Counted from the stretch's first letter, positions 7,695 to 16,371 are shown. The stretch: 64,000 nucleotides of DNA from Sulfurimonas sp. SAG-AH-194-L11 (GCF_029215995.1 NZ_JAEMVB010000003.1:1-64000), one strand, 5' to 3'. Program-made: numbers and translations. The notes: generated from the letters alone by a model not told the origin.

Positions 7695-8867
7695 TTAAAG
7701 CTTTAATCCAAAAAGTAATACTTTTACATATCTGGCACCCCAAAGTACAAAGAGTATGAGCCAGAGTGTAAAAGATATGTCAAATAAAAAGTTTAAGCCC
7801 CATCCAAATGCAATATTAAGACTAAAAAGAACTCTTCCCAAAACTACTACCTGAATAAACCAAAATAGATTTGTAACAAACCTGTCTGCATTAGGAGCTT
7901 GTCCTGAATGACCCAATGTTACTCTAGTCCCAAATCCTATAAGTAAAGTAGTTAGAAAACTAAGTGCAAGTAGGTGAATATTTAAAAAGTAAAAAGATGT
8001 TTCTAAAAATAGTTCAGCTGTTGATATTATAGCAGAGAGTAAAAATGCTATAGGTAACCAAAATAGTGCTAAATGTAGTACCCAAAGTATGGAAGGGGAC
8101 TCGAACGGTTTTAATTTCCACCGTAATATTTCACGTAGTATATAAGAACCAATAACAATATCGAGTATAATTTCAAAAGGGACTATATGCAAATAGAGAA
8201 ACATTATCTTAAGCATAAAACCGGCAAAAAGTAGACTCATAAAATTTTCATCTTTACTGATAAGGGAATGGGAGAAAAAAGGTATCATTTTTTGTGCAAC
8301 ACTGAGACTTAAAAAGATAAGATAGCCATAAAATGACAAAAGTATAGCTGCGTTTATGAGAGGGTCTATCCAGACACCAGCAATAAAAAATAGATGTGCA
8401 ATAAGACCAAAGTAGTTGGATAAAAGTATCCATCTGGAGTCTGTTTTATCAGTAGCATTTCCTCTGTTGTAGATAATTTGGAGTTGTACAAGACTCAGTA
8501 TATGAGAGATAAAAAGCATACTCATAGTAGCAATTACGAGTGAAATAGAAGTAAATAGACCTATGATAAAAAGTAAGGTACCAATAGTATTAATAAAAAA
8601 GATACTGAGATAGGCTTTTTTAGTAATCGCATCAGTTTGATTAAATCTAGGAAAAGTAGTAAATAAAAAACCTAAAAATAGATTAGTAAATACAAGATAA
8701 GTGAGTGAATATACATGCAGTATAGTAGTGTTTAAAGTAAGTGTAAGAACTCCTTTATAGCTTAATGCAAAAAGTAAAACCATAACAATGGCATTAAAAA
8801 CACCTAGAATAAAAAAAGGTTGATGTGGCTGTGATAAAAAATAGTTTTCTTGAGTTTTGTTTTGCAT
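7695..8867 (-). CDS. nnrS: NnrS family haem-copper membrane protein
   Basis: A 390-residue polytopic membrane protein with about twelve hydrophobic spans. The beginning (FLSQPHQPFFILGVFNAIVM) and the segment LLIGFGTRVTLGHSGQAP are NnrS hallmarks; conserved histidines in these motifs are candidate metal ligands. NnrS proteins are linked to nitric oxide stress and denitrification in Proteobacteria and are thought to protect against NO-derived damage. No other denitrification genes lie in this window. The start codon lies 7 nt after the stop of the radical SAM gene on the same strand, so the two are probably cotranscribed. Confidence 0.88.
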   Translation of the reverse strand: MQNKTQENYFLSQPHQPFFILGVFNAIVMVLLFALSYKGVLTLTLNTTILHVYSLTYLVFTNLFLGFLFTTFPRFNQTDAITKKAYLSIFFINTIGTLLFIIGLFTSISLVIATMSMLFISHILSLVQLQIIYNRGNATDKTDSRWILLSNYFGLIAHLFFIAGVWIDPLINAAILLSFYGYLIFLSLSVAQKMIPFFSHSLISKDENFMSLLFAGFMLKIMFLYLHIVPFEIILDIVIGSYILREILRWKLKPFESPSILWVLHLALFWLPIAFLLSAIISTAELFLETSFYFLNIHLLALSFLTTLLIGFGTRVTLGHSGQAPNADRFVTNLFWFIQVVVLGRVLFSLNIAFGWGLNFLFDISFTLWLILFVLWGARYVKVLLFGLKL

Positions 8868-8874
8868 AATAGTC

Positions 8875-10134
8875 CTATATTAAATAATCTTGTCCAAGTT
8901 TATTGGAGTATGATTCAAGCATAGCATGTTCAAAGTCATTGTTTGTTGGGTATTGGTAGCCAAAGGTTTTTGTCCACATTTGGTGTTCTTCCATACAGAG
9001 GTAGAAAAACACTCTCTCCTTTCCTTGTTGCCAAACAGAAAAACTCTCATATGCATGTTTAAACATTTCAACCTTTGTTGTGTCCGGATATGATGTTTTT
9101 CCGCTTGCATCTACATGCTCTATCTGTGTTATTTTTGTTCTAAACTCACGACCTCGTAGCTGTTTGATGATAGGCTTAATAAAAGTAAGGGTACCAAAAC
9201 TTACAAGAGCAACTTCGCTAGCTTTAAACTTTTTTGTTAACATGTCGTACACTTCTTTATATTCATCTAGGTATCCAATATATTCAACTATTGGGTGAAA
9301 GTGAAACCCAACCTTTATACCTTTGTCTGCAAGTTTTCTTGCTGCGTTTACACGTTTATCAAGTGAAGCAGTTAAGTGTTCTTCATTTTCTATGATAGTT
9401 TTTGTATTTAAACTCCATGTACAGAGTATGTTTGGTGGGACATCATTTTCTAAAAAGTGTTTAATGTTATCACTCTTTGTTTTAAACTCTAAAATGACAT
9501 TGGGATTTTTAAATGCAAACTCAAATAGTGCATCTAAAACACCTTCACGATTACCAAACATAAGTGAATCGCTAGCTTGTCCTGTGCCTATATGATATGT
9601 TTTGCTTGGGTCAAGTTCAAGTTTGAGAAGTTTATCTTTAAAACTACTATCAAAGGTAATGGTGTTTTGATTGTAAAAACTCTGTATAGAACAGTAAGAA
9701 CAGTCAAAACCACAAGACTCCACCGCATCTAATGTAAGCAAGTTACAGCATCTTGTCTTTTCACTAGCTACTGGACAAAGACCCAAACCAAAACCTTGTT
9801 TCTCTGCTACTTTAAAAGTGAACTTCTGCTCTTTTGGAATGTTTTTAAGGCTGAAATTATCATAAGAGTTTTTCTTATTTTGTATCTCTGTGTAGGCTTT
9901 AATCAAGCGAGAAAAGACAACTTTTTTCTGAGAGTGCTCAGGAAAAAGAATAGAAATTCGTTTTTCATCCCACATCTCTAAATCTCGAGTAATTGTGATA
10001 ATACGCTTTATCTCTTGGTTGGAAAATTTATAAAAAAATGACTTCTCTCTTATGAACTCCTGTTCATGAAGAGGAAGTTTTGTAAAAAATGTATTTTGTA
10101 TTGCTAAATTAAATTTATCTGTATATGAATCCAT
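8875..10134 (-). CDS. Radical SAM protein of the spore photoproduct lyase family
   Basis: A 419-residue protein with the CX3CX2C radical SAM cluster motif in ESCGFDCSYCSIQSF, preceded by GLCPVASEKTRCCNL with further cysteines. The C-terminal half contains GFHFHPIVEYIGY and YLCMEEHQMW, a pattern I associate with the spore photoproduct lyase (SplB) family, which repairs thymine dimers in sporulating Firmicutes. Campylobacterota do not sporulate, so the substrate here may be another DNA lesion or something different. It is followed closely by nnrS on the same strand. Family assignment is fairly secure, function is not. Confidence 0.75.
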   Translation of the reverse strand: MDSYTDKFNLAIQNTFFTKLPLHEQEFIREKSFFYKFSNQEIKRIITITRDLEMWDEKRISILFPEHSQKKVVFSRLIKAYTEIQNKKNSYDNFSLKNIPKEQKFTFKVAEKQGFGLGLCPVASEKTRCCNLLTLDAVESCGFDCSYCSIQSFYNQNTITFDSSFKDKLLKLELDPSKTYHIGTGQASDSLMFGNREGVLDALFEFAFKNPNVILEFKTKSDNIKHFLENDVPPNILCTWSLNTKTIIENEEHLTASLDKRVNAARKLADKGIKVGFHFHPIVEYIGYLDEYKEVYDMLTKKFKASEVALVSFGTLTFIKPIIKQLRGREFRTKITQIEHVDASGKTSYPDTTKVEMFKHAYESFSVWQQGKERVFFYLCMEEHQMWTKTFGYQYPTNNDFEHAMLESYSNKLGQDYLI

Positions 10135-10160
10135 AAAGGAATTTTACCCTAAAAATCTAA

Positions 10161-10649
10161 CTACTTTATAGGGATAACTTTAGAGTTAAGCTTTTTAGTC
10201 TCTTTTTTAGGGATACTTAGAGTTAAAATACCTTTATCGTATTTTGTCTCAACTTCTTCTTGGTTTGCATCTTGAGGAAGTTGTATAATACGTTTAAAAC
10301 TTCCATAATAAATCTCTTGTTTTACATAACCATCTTTTTCATCTGTAAGTTTAGACTTTTTTTTACCCTCAAGTGTTAAAAGATTATTTTCATTAATAGT
10401 AAGTTTTATATCTGCTTTAGCAACACCAGCTAAGTCAAATTCATAAATATACTTCTCTTTAGTGTCTCTAACATTTACACGAGGGTAAGTAAAATCAGTA
10501 AGTTTTGCATTGCGAAGATGCTTCTTCATCATAGAGTCAAAGAACTGATTAATCTCCTCAATTTGGCTATCATAGCCAAATGAGTTGCCACTTAGAGCTG
10601 TAGAACTTATAAGCGATACTGCTAAAAGAGTAGAGAGTAGTTTTTTCAT
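10161..10649 (-). CDS. Exported small heat-shock protein (Hsp20 family)
   Basis: A 162-residue Hsp20/alpha-crystallin protein with a clear signal peptide (residues 1-20, MKKLLSTLLAVSLISSTALS), which is unusual: most Hsp20 chaperones are cytosolic. The alpha-crystallin domain runs from about residue 55 (YPRVNVRDTKEKYIYEFDLAGV) to the conserved GILTLSIPK near the end. It is the third sHsp gene in a row, 10 nt after the second. ATP-independent holding of unfolded proteins in the periplasm is the likely job. Confidence 0.85.
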   Translation of the reverse strand: MKKLLSTLLAVSLISSTALSGNSFGYDSQIEEINQFFDSMMKKHLRNAKLTDFTYPRVNVRDTKEKYIYEFDLAGVAKADIKLTINENNLLTLEGKKKSKLTDEKDGYVKQEIYYGSFKRIIQLPQDANQEEVETKYDKGILTLSIPKKETKKLNSKVIPIK

Positions 10650-10659
10650 AATAAACCTC

Positions 10660-11085
10660 CTAGTTTATAGAAATGCTTTTTGTTTTTTTAGACTCTTCTT
10701 TTTCAAGTGTAAGTACAAGTCTTCCATTATCATATTTTGCTTTAATAGAATCACGGTTTATATTGTCACCTAGAACAAAACTTCTTGAAATTACTCCAAA
10801 ATTTGACTCACAAAGGTAGTAATCTTCCTCTTTTGTTTCATTTTTGTATTTTCTTACTGCTGTAACAGTTAAGTAGTCATCTTCAACTTTTAATTCTATA
10901 TCTTCTTTTTTAACCCCAGGTAAATCCACTTCTATAGTAAAAGTGTCATTAGAATGCTTTGCTAAATTTGCAAATGGAAGATGTGATGCCAAATTATTAA
11001 AAGTATCTTTGACTACTTCAAAACCTTTTTCTACTTTTTCTTCAACTTTATTTACTACTTCCCCAGTTGTTTTTACTAAATCCAT
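10660..11085 (-). CDS. Small heat-shock protein (Hsp20 family), cytosolic
   Basis: A 141-residue protein. The N-terminal 40 residues are charged and helical (TTGEVVNKVEEKVEKGFEVV), unlike the usual Hsp20 N-terminus. The alpha-crystallin domain follows (FTIEVDLPGVKKEDIELKVE) with the closing NGRLVLTLEK. No signal peptide. It lies 29 nt after the first sHsp gene with good ribosome binding sites, so all three are probably one transcript. The unusual N-terminal arm probably sets oligomer size or clients. Confidence 0.88.
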   Translation of the reverse strand: MDLVKTTGEVVNKVEEKVEKGFEVVKDTFNNLASHLPFANLAKHSNDTFTIEVDLPGVKKEDIELKVEDDYLTVTAVRKYKNETKEEDYYLCESNFGVISRSFVLGDNINRDSIKAKYDNGRLVLTLEKEESKKTKSISIN

Positions 11086-11114
11086 GATACATCTCCTAAA
11101 ATAATTTTTCTAAT

Positions 11115-11552
11115 TTATTGAATTTCAATTTTTTTCGTACTATCGGTTACAACAGAGAGTTTTGGTATTATAATTTCTAGAACCCCATTGTCACTGGCTG
11201 CACGAATATTCTCTACATCAATTTTTTCTGGTAGGGTGAAGCTTCTACTAAAACTACCATAACTTGACTCTATTTTGTAGTAGTCTTCCTCTTTTACTTC
11301 ATTGCTAATTTCACGTTTACCAGAGATAGTAAGAACATTTTTTTCAACACTGATATCTACATCCTCTTTCTTAATTCCTGGAAGATCTATATCAATATGG
11401 TATGCCTCTTTTCCTTCTCTAGTATTTACAGATGGAGAAAAATCAAAAATCTCTTTTGTTTCATCTTTTTCAAGTGAATTGAAAAAATCATTGAACAAAT
11501 CTAAACTTCGACTTCTATTGTAAGTTGGATTGCTAAATCTTCTGACTAACAT
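11115..11552 (-). CDS. Small heat-shock protein (Hsp20 family), cytosolic
   Basis: A 145-residue canonical Hsp20 with an N-terminal arm (SLDLFNDFFNSLEKDE), the alpha-crystallin domain (YHIDIDLPGIKKEDVDISVE) and the terminal NGVLEIIIPK motif. It is the promoter-proximal gene of the three-sHsp set, preceded by AAGGAG, and lies 64 nt after the Crp-type regulator gene on the same strand. A TATAAT -10 box and a 14-bp palindrome lie in that gap, consistent with regulated expression. Confidence 0.92.
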   Translation of the reverse strand: MLVRRFSNPTYNRSRSLDLFNDFFNSLEKDETKEIFDFSPSVNTREGKEAYHIDIDLPGIKKEDVDISVEKNVLTISGKREISNEVKEEDYYKIESSYGSFSRSFTLPEKIDVENIRAASDNGVLEIIIPKLSVVTDSTKKIEIQ

Positions 11553-11587
11553 AATGAACTCCTTAAAATATTTTTATTTACAAGAGA

Positions 11588-11593
11588 ATTATA
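11588..11593 (-). promoter_or_regulatory. -10 box for the sHsp operon
   Basis: TATAAT reads leftward 36 nt before the first sHsp start codon, in a 64-nt gap. No good -35 is visible. Just upstream lies the palindrome at 11616-11629. Confidence 0.6.
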
Positions 11594-11615
11594 GAGGAAA
11601 TGAGAAAGTACTTGT

Positions 11616-11629
11616 GCTACTTAAGTAGC
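11616..11629. promoter_or_regulatory. 14-bp perfect palindrome, candidate operator
   Basis: GCTACTTAAGTAGC is a perfect inverted repeat overlapping the last codons of the Crp-type regulator gene and lying 22 bp upstream of the sHsp -10 box. The position suits a transcription factor site. It does not match the classical CRP or FNR half-sites. Confidence 0.45.
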
Positions 11630-12309
11630 ATTTGTGAGGTTTTATCCAAAAGTTTTTGAAAGTTTTTTATTTTGATGCTTTTACGGCTTGTTTCTACTAA
11701 ACCTTCATCCTTAAGTTCCTTAAGTGTACGCTCTATAACATGACGAACCGTACCTAGTAGTTTTGCTATCTCAGAGTTAGAGAGATTGTTGAGTAGGTTG
11801 TACTTAAATCTTTTTTCAGTGTTTAAGTTATCAACAAGTAGATTTATCATTCTATCTTTTGTGTCATAAAGTGTAAGTTCTGTAGCAAGCTCTTCAGTGT
11901 GACGCATCTGTGCTGCAAGATAAGGAAAAAATATTTTGTTAAATTTTATGTCGTTCTCCAACCAGTATCGTACTTTCTCTATTGGCAACTCTAAAACACG
12001 ACACTCTTCTACTACTTCATAGATTACATCATGCGGTTTATCATCTAAGAGAGAGATAACATCGAACATGTCTCCACGTTTATAGATAAAGATTGTCTGT
12101 TCTTTATTTGTATTAAAATTTAACTGATAGGTTTTGATACGACCATCAATAATAATGTAAAAATACTTCAGTAAATCATCAGCATAAAAAGGAGAACTCC
12201 CTTTCTTAAACTCTAATGATTTTGCATATTTATAAAATTCATCTTCAAAAGTTTTATCAAAATGACTAAGGGGATTCAGGTTTGAGTTTTGCATAAAACA
12301 TTCTAGCAT
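11617..12309 (-). CDS. Crp/Fnr family transcriptional regulator
   Basis: A 230-residue regulator. An N-terminal cyclic-nucleotide-binding-type beta-barrel (KYFYIIIDGRIKTYQ, KRGDMFDVISLL) is followed by a dimer helix and a C-terminal winged helix with the recognition segment SNSEIAKLLGTVRHVIERTLKELKDEGLVE. There is no Fnr-type N-terminal cysteine cluster; the only cysteine near the N-terminus is within the first five residues, so an Fe-S sensor is unlikely. A second ATG at codon 6 (12294) is an alternative start. Located directly upstream of the three sHsp genes on the same strand, it is a good candidate for their regulator. Confidence 0.88.
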   Translation of the reverse strand: MLECFMQNSNLNPLSHFDKTFEDEFYKYAKSLEFKKGSSPFYADDLLKYFYIIIDGRIKTYQLNFNTNKEQTIFIYKRGDMFDVISLLDDKPHDVIYEVVEECRVLELPIEKVRYWLENDIKFNKIFFPYLAAQMRHTEELATELTLYDTKDRMINLLVDNLNTEKRFKYNLLNNLSNSEIAKLLGTVRHVIERTLKELKDEGLVETSRKSIKIKNFQKLLDKTSQMLLK

Positions 12310-12404
12310 AAAAAATTAACACTAGTTTTATGACAATATGCAATAAAATCGAAATCAAAGCATAAAAATTGATAAAGTAACAAAATAAGCAATAGGAGTA
12401 GGAA

Positions 12405-12749
12405 ATGAGACTTGGTAAATGCCCATACTGTGATGATGGACAGATAGAAGTACGTGACAAAGAAGTAAGTGGAAAAAAAGTAAAACTATATGCTTGCTCA
12501 AATGCACACTGGAAAACTGAAGATGGAGAGGTGTTTGAACTACGAGAAGATGCAAGTTGTGATTTTAAAATTTGGCAAAACTCTTTAGCAAAGTATGGAA
12601 AGTGGTTACAGTATAAAGATATACGTGCTCTTTTAAATGAAGAAGATTTAGAAGTAGAGCTTTTGAGTAAAAAATATGGTAAAAAAGTCTACTACAAGAA
12701 GTATGTCATACTAAATCAGGAGTATGGTGTAAGTATCTTATGGGATTAG
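12405..12749 (+). CDS. Zinc-ribbon-like protein of unknown function
   Basis: A 114-residue soluble protein beginning MRLGKCPYCDDGQIEVRDKE. The CPYC pair with a later cysteine and histidine in ACSNAHWKTEDGE resembles the small zinc finger of topoisomerase I C-termini. The remainder is charged, ending VILNQEYGVSILWD, with no known domain that I recognise. AGGAG precedes the ATG. Its last 4 nt overlap the end of the convergent thioesterase gene. Confidence 0.7.
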   Translation: MRLGKCPYCDDGQIEVRDKEVSGKKVKLYACSNAHWKTEDGEVFELREDASCDFKIWQNSLAKYGKWLQYKDIRALLNEEDLEVELLSKKYGKKVYYKKYVILNQEYGVSILWD

Positions 12750-13219
12750 TCCTTGTGTTGTTTTGAGTTAATAATTTTCTTTTTATCTTTCATATGTTTT
12801 CCGACATAGGCCATAGCTATGATATCTTCAGTTGCATCAGGACGAAGATGATCACAAATAGCAACTGTTTTTTTATCTACCAGTGCAACAAACTTAAACT
12901 TTGCATCAACTACTGATTTTAATTCTGAGAGTTCATCCTCTTCATCTATACTACGTATCTTAAAGTCTACATTAATTACAATTGAACTATACCCAATATG
13001 TAATATTTCTGTATAAATGTAAAAAATATCCCCATTACTTACTGGATATTTAAAATGAAGGTCAGCAACAGAGACTGTGACAGCACCACATTTTATAATT
13101 TCATCTACAGCTATAGAAGCCGCTTTGTCCATTTTTCCCATAATCCAGCCACCAAAAACACCACCGTTATGATTTAAGTCTGTGGGATAAACTCTTCCTT
13201 TTACTGATAAAGATCTCAT
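12746..13219 (-). CDS. Acyl-CoA thioesterase, hotdog fold (YciA-like)
   Basis: A 157-residue single hotdog domain. NHNGGVFGGWIMGKMDKAASIAV matches the catalytic helix region of YciA-type thioesterases, with the conserved N-H-x-G and D(K)A features, followed by VSVADLHFKYPVSNGD. These enzymes hydrolyse acyl-CoA in the cytosol and help keep a free CoA pool. It is the last gene of the block between infA and rpmJ, and its stop overlaps the neighbouring convergent gene by 4 nt. Confidence 0.88.
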   Translation of the reverse strand: MRSLSVKGRVYPTDLNHNGGVFGGWIMGKMDKAASIAVDEIIKCGAVTVSVADLHFKYPVSNGDIFYIYTEILHIGYSSIVINVDFKIRSIDEEDELSELKSVVDAKFKFVALVDKKTVAICDHLRPDATEDIIAMAYVGKHMKDKKKIINSKQHKD

Positions 13220-13302
13220 ATTTTCACCTTATTATAGATAATATATATCAATCATAACTCAAAAATATTTAAGGCTTAATAAATTCTTTAAATATCTTTG
13301 GG

Positions 13303-13308
13303 TATAAT
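13303..13308 (+). promoter_or_regulatory. -10 box of the alpha ribosomal operon
   Basis: TATAAT in the context GGGTATAATTCCC lies 135 nt upstream of rpmJ. No clear -35 is seen, as usual in Campylobacterota. It gives a leader of about 130 nt. Confidence 0.7.
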
Positions 13309-13384
13309 TCCCATCCGCTTTGCTGTTTTAACGAAATAGACAGAGTATTTCTATCTTTATAGGTACTATATAGATAAAAGTATT

Positions 13385-13407
13385 GGTAAGAAATTTTATT
13401 TCTAACC
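13385..13407 (+). promoter_or_regulatory. Leader hairpin before rpmJ
   Basis: GGTAAGAAAT pairs with ATTTCTAACC (one mismatch) around a TTT loop, about 36 nt before the rpmJ start. It may belong to an autoregulatory ribosomal-protein leader (S4 controls this operon in enterobacteria), but I do not recognise a named family. Confidence 0.4.
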
Positions 13408-13443
13408 TGAGAATGGCAAAGATGTACAAACAAAGGACGACTT

Positions 13444-13557
13444 ATGAAAGTAAGAGCTTCAGTTAAGAAGATGTGTGATGACTGTAAAGTTGTCAAAAGA
13501 AAAGGCATTGTAAGAGTAATCTGCAAAGTTAAAAAACATAAACAAAGACAAGGATAA
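13444..13557 (+). CDS. rpmJ: 50S ribosomal protein L36
   Basis: A 37-residue protein starting [20 protein letters not shown] and ending [11 protein letters not shown]. It keeps the zinc-ribbon cysteines (CDDC and the later cysteine in VICKV; the final ligand is the histidine in KKHKQ), so it is the C+ zinc-binding form. It opens the alpha operon; rpsM starts 2 nt after its stop. Confidence 0.97.
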   Translation: MKVRASVKKMCDDCKVVKRKGIVRVICKVKKHKQRQG

Positions 13558-13559
13558 GC

Positions 13560-13922
13560 ATGGCACGTATATCTGGTGTTGATTTACCTAAAAAGAAAAG
13601 AATAGAATACGGTCTAACGTATGTCTATGGTATTGGTCTTCATGCCTCACGTCTAATTTTAGATGCTACTGGTATTGACTATAACAAAAGAGTTTTCGAA
13701 TTAAACGAAGCTGATGTTGCTGCAATTACTGCTGAAATCCGTAAAAGCCATATGGTTGAAGGTGATTTACGTAAGAAAGTAGCTATGGATATTAAAGCCC
13801 TAATGGATCTTGGTTCATATAGAGGAATTCGTCACCGTCGTGGTCTTCCATGTCGTGGTCAAAAAACAAAGACAAATGCGCGTACTCGTAAGGGTAAACG
13901 TAAGACTGTCGGCGCTGCGTAA
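13560..13922 (+). CDS. rpsM: 30S ribosomal protein S13
   Basis: A 120-residue head protein of the 30S subunit that contacts the P-site tRNA and the 50S subunit. The N-terminus [20 protein letters not shown], the helix-hairpin-helix ([12 protein letters not shown]) and the basic tail [20 protein letters not shown] are diagnostic. The start follows rpmJ by 2 nt, with AAGGA upstream inside that gene. Confidence 0.98.
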   Translation: MARISGVDLPKKKRIEYGLTYVYGIGLHASRLILDATGIDYNKRVFELNEADVAAITAEIRKSHMVEGDLRKKVAMDIKALMDLGSYRGIRHRRGLPCRGQKTKTNARTRKGKRKTVGAA

Positions 13923-13932
13923 GGAATAGATT

Positions 13933-14325
13933 ATGGCAAAAAGAAAAGCTGTTAGAAAAAAAGTAGTAAAAAAGAATATTGCACGTGGTATCGTTCATAT
14001 CGCTGCATCATTTAACAATACACTTGTAACAATTACAGATGAGATGGGTAACATGATTGCTTGGAGTTCTGCAGGTTCACTTGGTTTCAAGGGTTCTAAA
14101 AAATCAACTCCATTTGCTGCACAAGCTGCAACTGAAGATGCAATTGCAAAAGCACAAGTACATGGTATTAAAGAACTTGGTATTAAAGTTCAAGGTCCTG
14201 GTTCAGGTCGTGAGACTGCAGTTAAAGCTGTTGGTGCTATCGAAGGAATCCGTGTAACATTTATGAAAGATGTTACACCATTACCACACAATGGTTGTCG
14301 CGCACCTAAGCGTCGTAGAGTTTAA
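13933..14325 (+). CDS. rpsK: 30S ribosomal protein S11
   Basis: A 130-residue platform protein of the 30S subunit. The segment [20 protein letters not shown] and the C-terminal [18 protein letters not shown] are the conserved S11 signatures. The basic N-terminal extension ([13 protein letters not shown]) is normal. It lies 10 nt after rpsM. Confidence 0.98.
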   Translation: MAKRKAVRKKVVKKNIARGIVHIAASFNNTLVTITDEMGNMIAWSSAGSLGFKGSKKSTPFAAQAATEDAIAKAQVHGIKELGIKVQGPGSGRETAVKAVGAIEGIRVTFMKDVTPLPHNGCRAPKRRRV

Positions 14326-14336
14326 GGAGATTACTG

Positions 14337-14963
14337 ATGGCAAGATATAGAGGTCCAGTAGAAAAAATCGAAAGAAGATTCGGTGTAAGTCTTAACCTTA
14401 AAGGTGAGCGTCGTTTAGCGGGTAAATCTGCATTAGAAAAAAGACCTTATGGTCCTGGTCAACATGGTCAAAGACGTAAGAAAGTTTCTGAGTATGGTTT
14501 ACAACTTAATGAAAAGCAAAAAGCTAAATTCATGTATGGTGTTTCTGAAAAAGGCTTTCGTGCTTTATTCGTAGAAGCAAAACGTCGTAGTGGAAATACA
14601 GGTACAAACCTTATTACACTTATCGAAAGCAGACTAGATAATGTTGTTTATAGAATGGGATTCGCATCTACTCGTAGATTCGCTCGTCAACTTACAACTC
14701 ACGGTCACATCTTAGTAGATGGTAAAAAACTTGATATTCCTTCTTACCGTGTTAAACCGGGTCAAAAGATTGAAGTTAAAGAAGCAAGTAAGACAAATGC
14801 ACAGATCGTTCGTGCAATTGAATTAACTAACCAAACTGGTCTTGCTCCATGGGTTGATATCGATGCTGAAAAAGTATACGGTATATTTACTCGTTTACCA
14901 GAACGTGATGAAGTTGTTATTCCAGTTGAAGAACGTTTAATCGTTGAGCTTTACTCTAAATAG
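14337..14963 (+). CDS. rpsD: 30S ribosomal protein S4
   Basis: A 208-residue primary rRNA-binding protein that starts 30S assembly. The sequence [20 protein letters not shown] lacks the N-terminal zinc-binding cysteines, so this is the C- form. The S4 RNA-binding domain ([20 protein letters not shown] and [21 protein letters not shown]) is intact. In enterobacteria S4 represses this operon; whether it does here is unknown. Confidence 0.98.
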   Translation: MARYRGPVEKIERRFGVSLNLKGERRLAGKSALEKRPYGPGQHGQRRKKVSEYGLQLNEKQKAKFMYGVSEKGFRALFVEAKRRSGNTGTNLITLIESRLDNVVYRMGFASTRRFARQLTTHGHILVDGKKLDIPSYRVKPGQKIEVKEASKTNAQIVRAIELTNQTGLAPWVDIDAEKVYGIFTRLPERDEVVIPVEERLIVELYSK

Positions 14964-14990
14964 TAATTAATAATAAAAGGGCGTTAATAT

Positions 14991-15989
14991 ATGAAAAAAA
15001 TTAAAACTACTCCACTTGCTCCACAAGAGTTTGAGGTAGAACAAATTAGTGAAAATGAAGCTAACATAATTGCATACCCATTTGAAACGGGCTATGCTAT
15101 CTCTTTAGCTCATCCACTTCGCCGTTTTCTATTAAGTAGCTCAGTTGGTTATGCACCAATTGCTATTAAAATCGAGGGTGCTAAGCATGAGTTTGACTCT
15201 GTGCGCGGTATGCTTGAAGACATTTCAGATTTTATTTTAAATCTTAAAGAGATTCGTTTTAAATTAAATGATGATGCTTCAGAAGCAGAAGTTAACTATA
15301 GCTTTGCAGGTCCTTGTACTATTAAAGGTTCTGACTTAAGTTGTGATGAAGTTGAAGTGGTAACACCTGATGCTCCACTTGCTACTTTAAATGAAGATTC
15401 TACTCTTAACTTTAGCATTAAAATTGCTCAAGGTATTGGGTATGTTCCTAGTGAAGATACTTATGAAGAGTTAGAAGATGGTTATATCGCTTTAGATGCT
15501 TTCTTTACTCCTGTTAGAAGTGCTACTTACAAAATTGAGAATGTTCTTGTAGAAGACAATCCTAACTTTGAAAGAGTAATTTTAAGAATTAAAACTGATG
15601 GTCAAATTACTCCAGTAGATGCCTTTAGAAACTCTTTAGAAGTTATGTACGCACAACTTGCTGTATTTAACTCTGAGATTAGTATTAAAGCACCTATTAC
15701 TATAGAGAGAGTTGAAGAGTCACCGGACCTTAAAAAACTAACTACCAACATAGATAGTTTAGGTTTAAGTGCTCGTAGTTTTAACTGTCTTGATCGCTCA
15801 AACATTAAACTTATAGGTGAAATTACACTTATGAGTACAAATGACTTGAAAAATGTTAAAAACCTTGGAAAAAAATCATACGATGAAATCGTTGAAAAAG
15901 TTCAAGAATTCGGTTTTGCAGTTGGCGCTGACTTAGCTGATGACGTAGTTACTGCGTTAAAAAAGAAAATAGAAGCTTTACAAGCTTAA
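14991..15989 (+). CDS. rpoA: RNA polymerase alpha subunit
   Basis: A 332-residue subunit that seeds polymerase assembly through its N-terminal dimer domain and binds upstream DNA and activators through its C-terminal domain. Visible are the N-terminal [20 protein letters not shown], the conserved linker, and the CTD helix-hairpin-helix residues [20 protein letters not shown] and [14 protein letters not shown]. Length and both domains are normal. Confidence 0.98.
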   Translation: MKKIKTTPLAPQEFEVEQISENEANIIAYPFETGYAISLAHPLRRFLLSSSVGYAPIAIKIEGAKHEFDSVRGMLEDISDFILNLKEIRFKLNDDASEAEVNYSFAGPCTIKGSDLSCDEVEVVTPDAPLATLNEDSTLNFSIKIAQGIGYVPSEDTYEELEDGYIALDAFFTPVRSATYKIENVLVEDNPNFERVILRIKTDGQITPVDAFRNSLEVMYAQLAVFNSEISIKAPITIERVEESPDLKKLTTNIDSLGLSARSFNCLDRSNIKLIGEITLMSTNDLKNVKNLGKKSYDEIVEKVQEFGFAVGADLADDVVTALKKKIEALQA

Positions 15990-16002
15990 TAGAGGATTAG
16001 AT

Positions 16003-16353
16003 ATGAGACACCGTCATGGATATCGTAAACTAGGTCGTACAAGTACACATAGAGCTGCACTTCTTATGAACCTTAGTATTTCGTTAATAGAACATGGAAA
16101 AATCGAAACTACTGCTATTAAAGCAAAAGAGTTACGTTCATACGTAGAAAAACTTATCACAATTGCTGGTAAGAATGACTCTAATGCTCACAGATCAGTA
16201 TTTGCTGCGCTTCAAAGTAAAGAAGCTACTAAAAAACTAGTAAATGAAATCGCTCCTAAGTACGTTGAACGTGCTGGTGGATACACAAGAATTACTAGAA
16301 CTAGAATTCGTCGTGGTGATGCTACTACAATGGCATTTATCGAGCTAGTATAG
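16003..16353 (+). CDS. rplQ: 50S ribosomal protein L17
   Basis: A 116-residue protein of the large subunit near the tunnel exit. [20 protein letters not shown] and the C-terminal [20 protein letters not shown] are diagnostic. It is the last gene of the alpha operon and is followed by a clear intrinsic terminator. Confidence 0.98.
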   Translation: MRHRHGYRKLGRTSTHRAALLMNLSISLIEHGKIETTAIKAKELRSYVEKLITIAGKNDSNAHRSVFAALQSKEATKKLVNEIAPKYVERAGGYTRITRTRIRRGDATTMAFIELV

Positions 16354-16371
16354 TTACTACTTTTTAAATCT

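Noticed and set aside
9080..9595. Plus-strand frames within the radical SAM gene
   Set aside because: They mirror the codons of the real minus-strand gene, which has clear catalytic motifs.
13269..13526. 85-codon minus-strand frame over the rpmJ leader
   Set aside because: It overlaps rpmJ and its promoter, has no recognisable protein features and no ribosome binding site.
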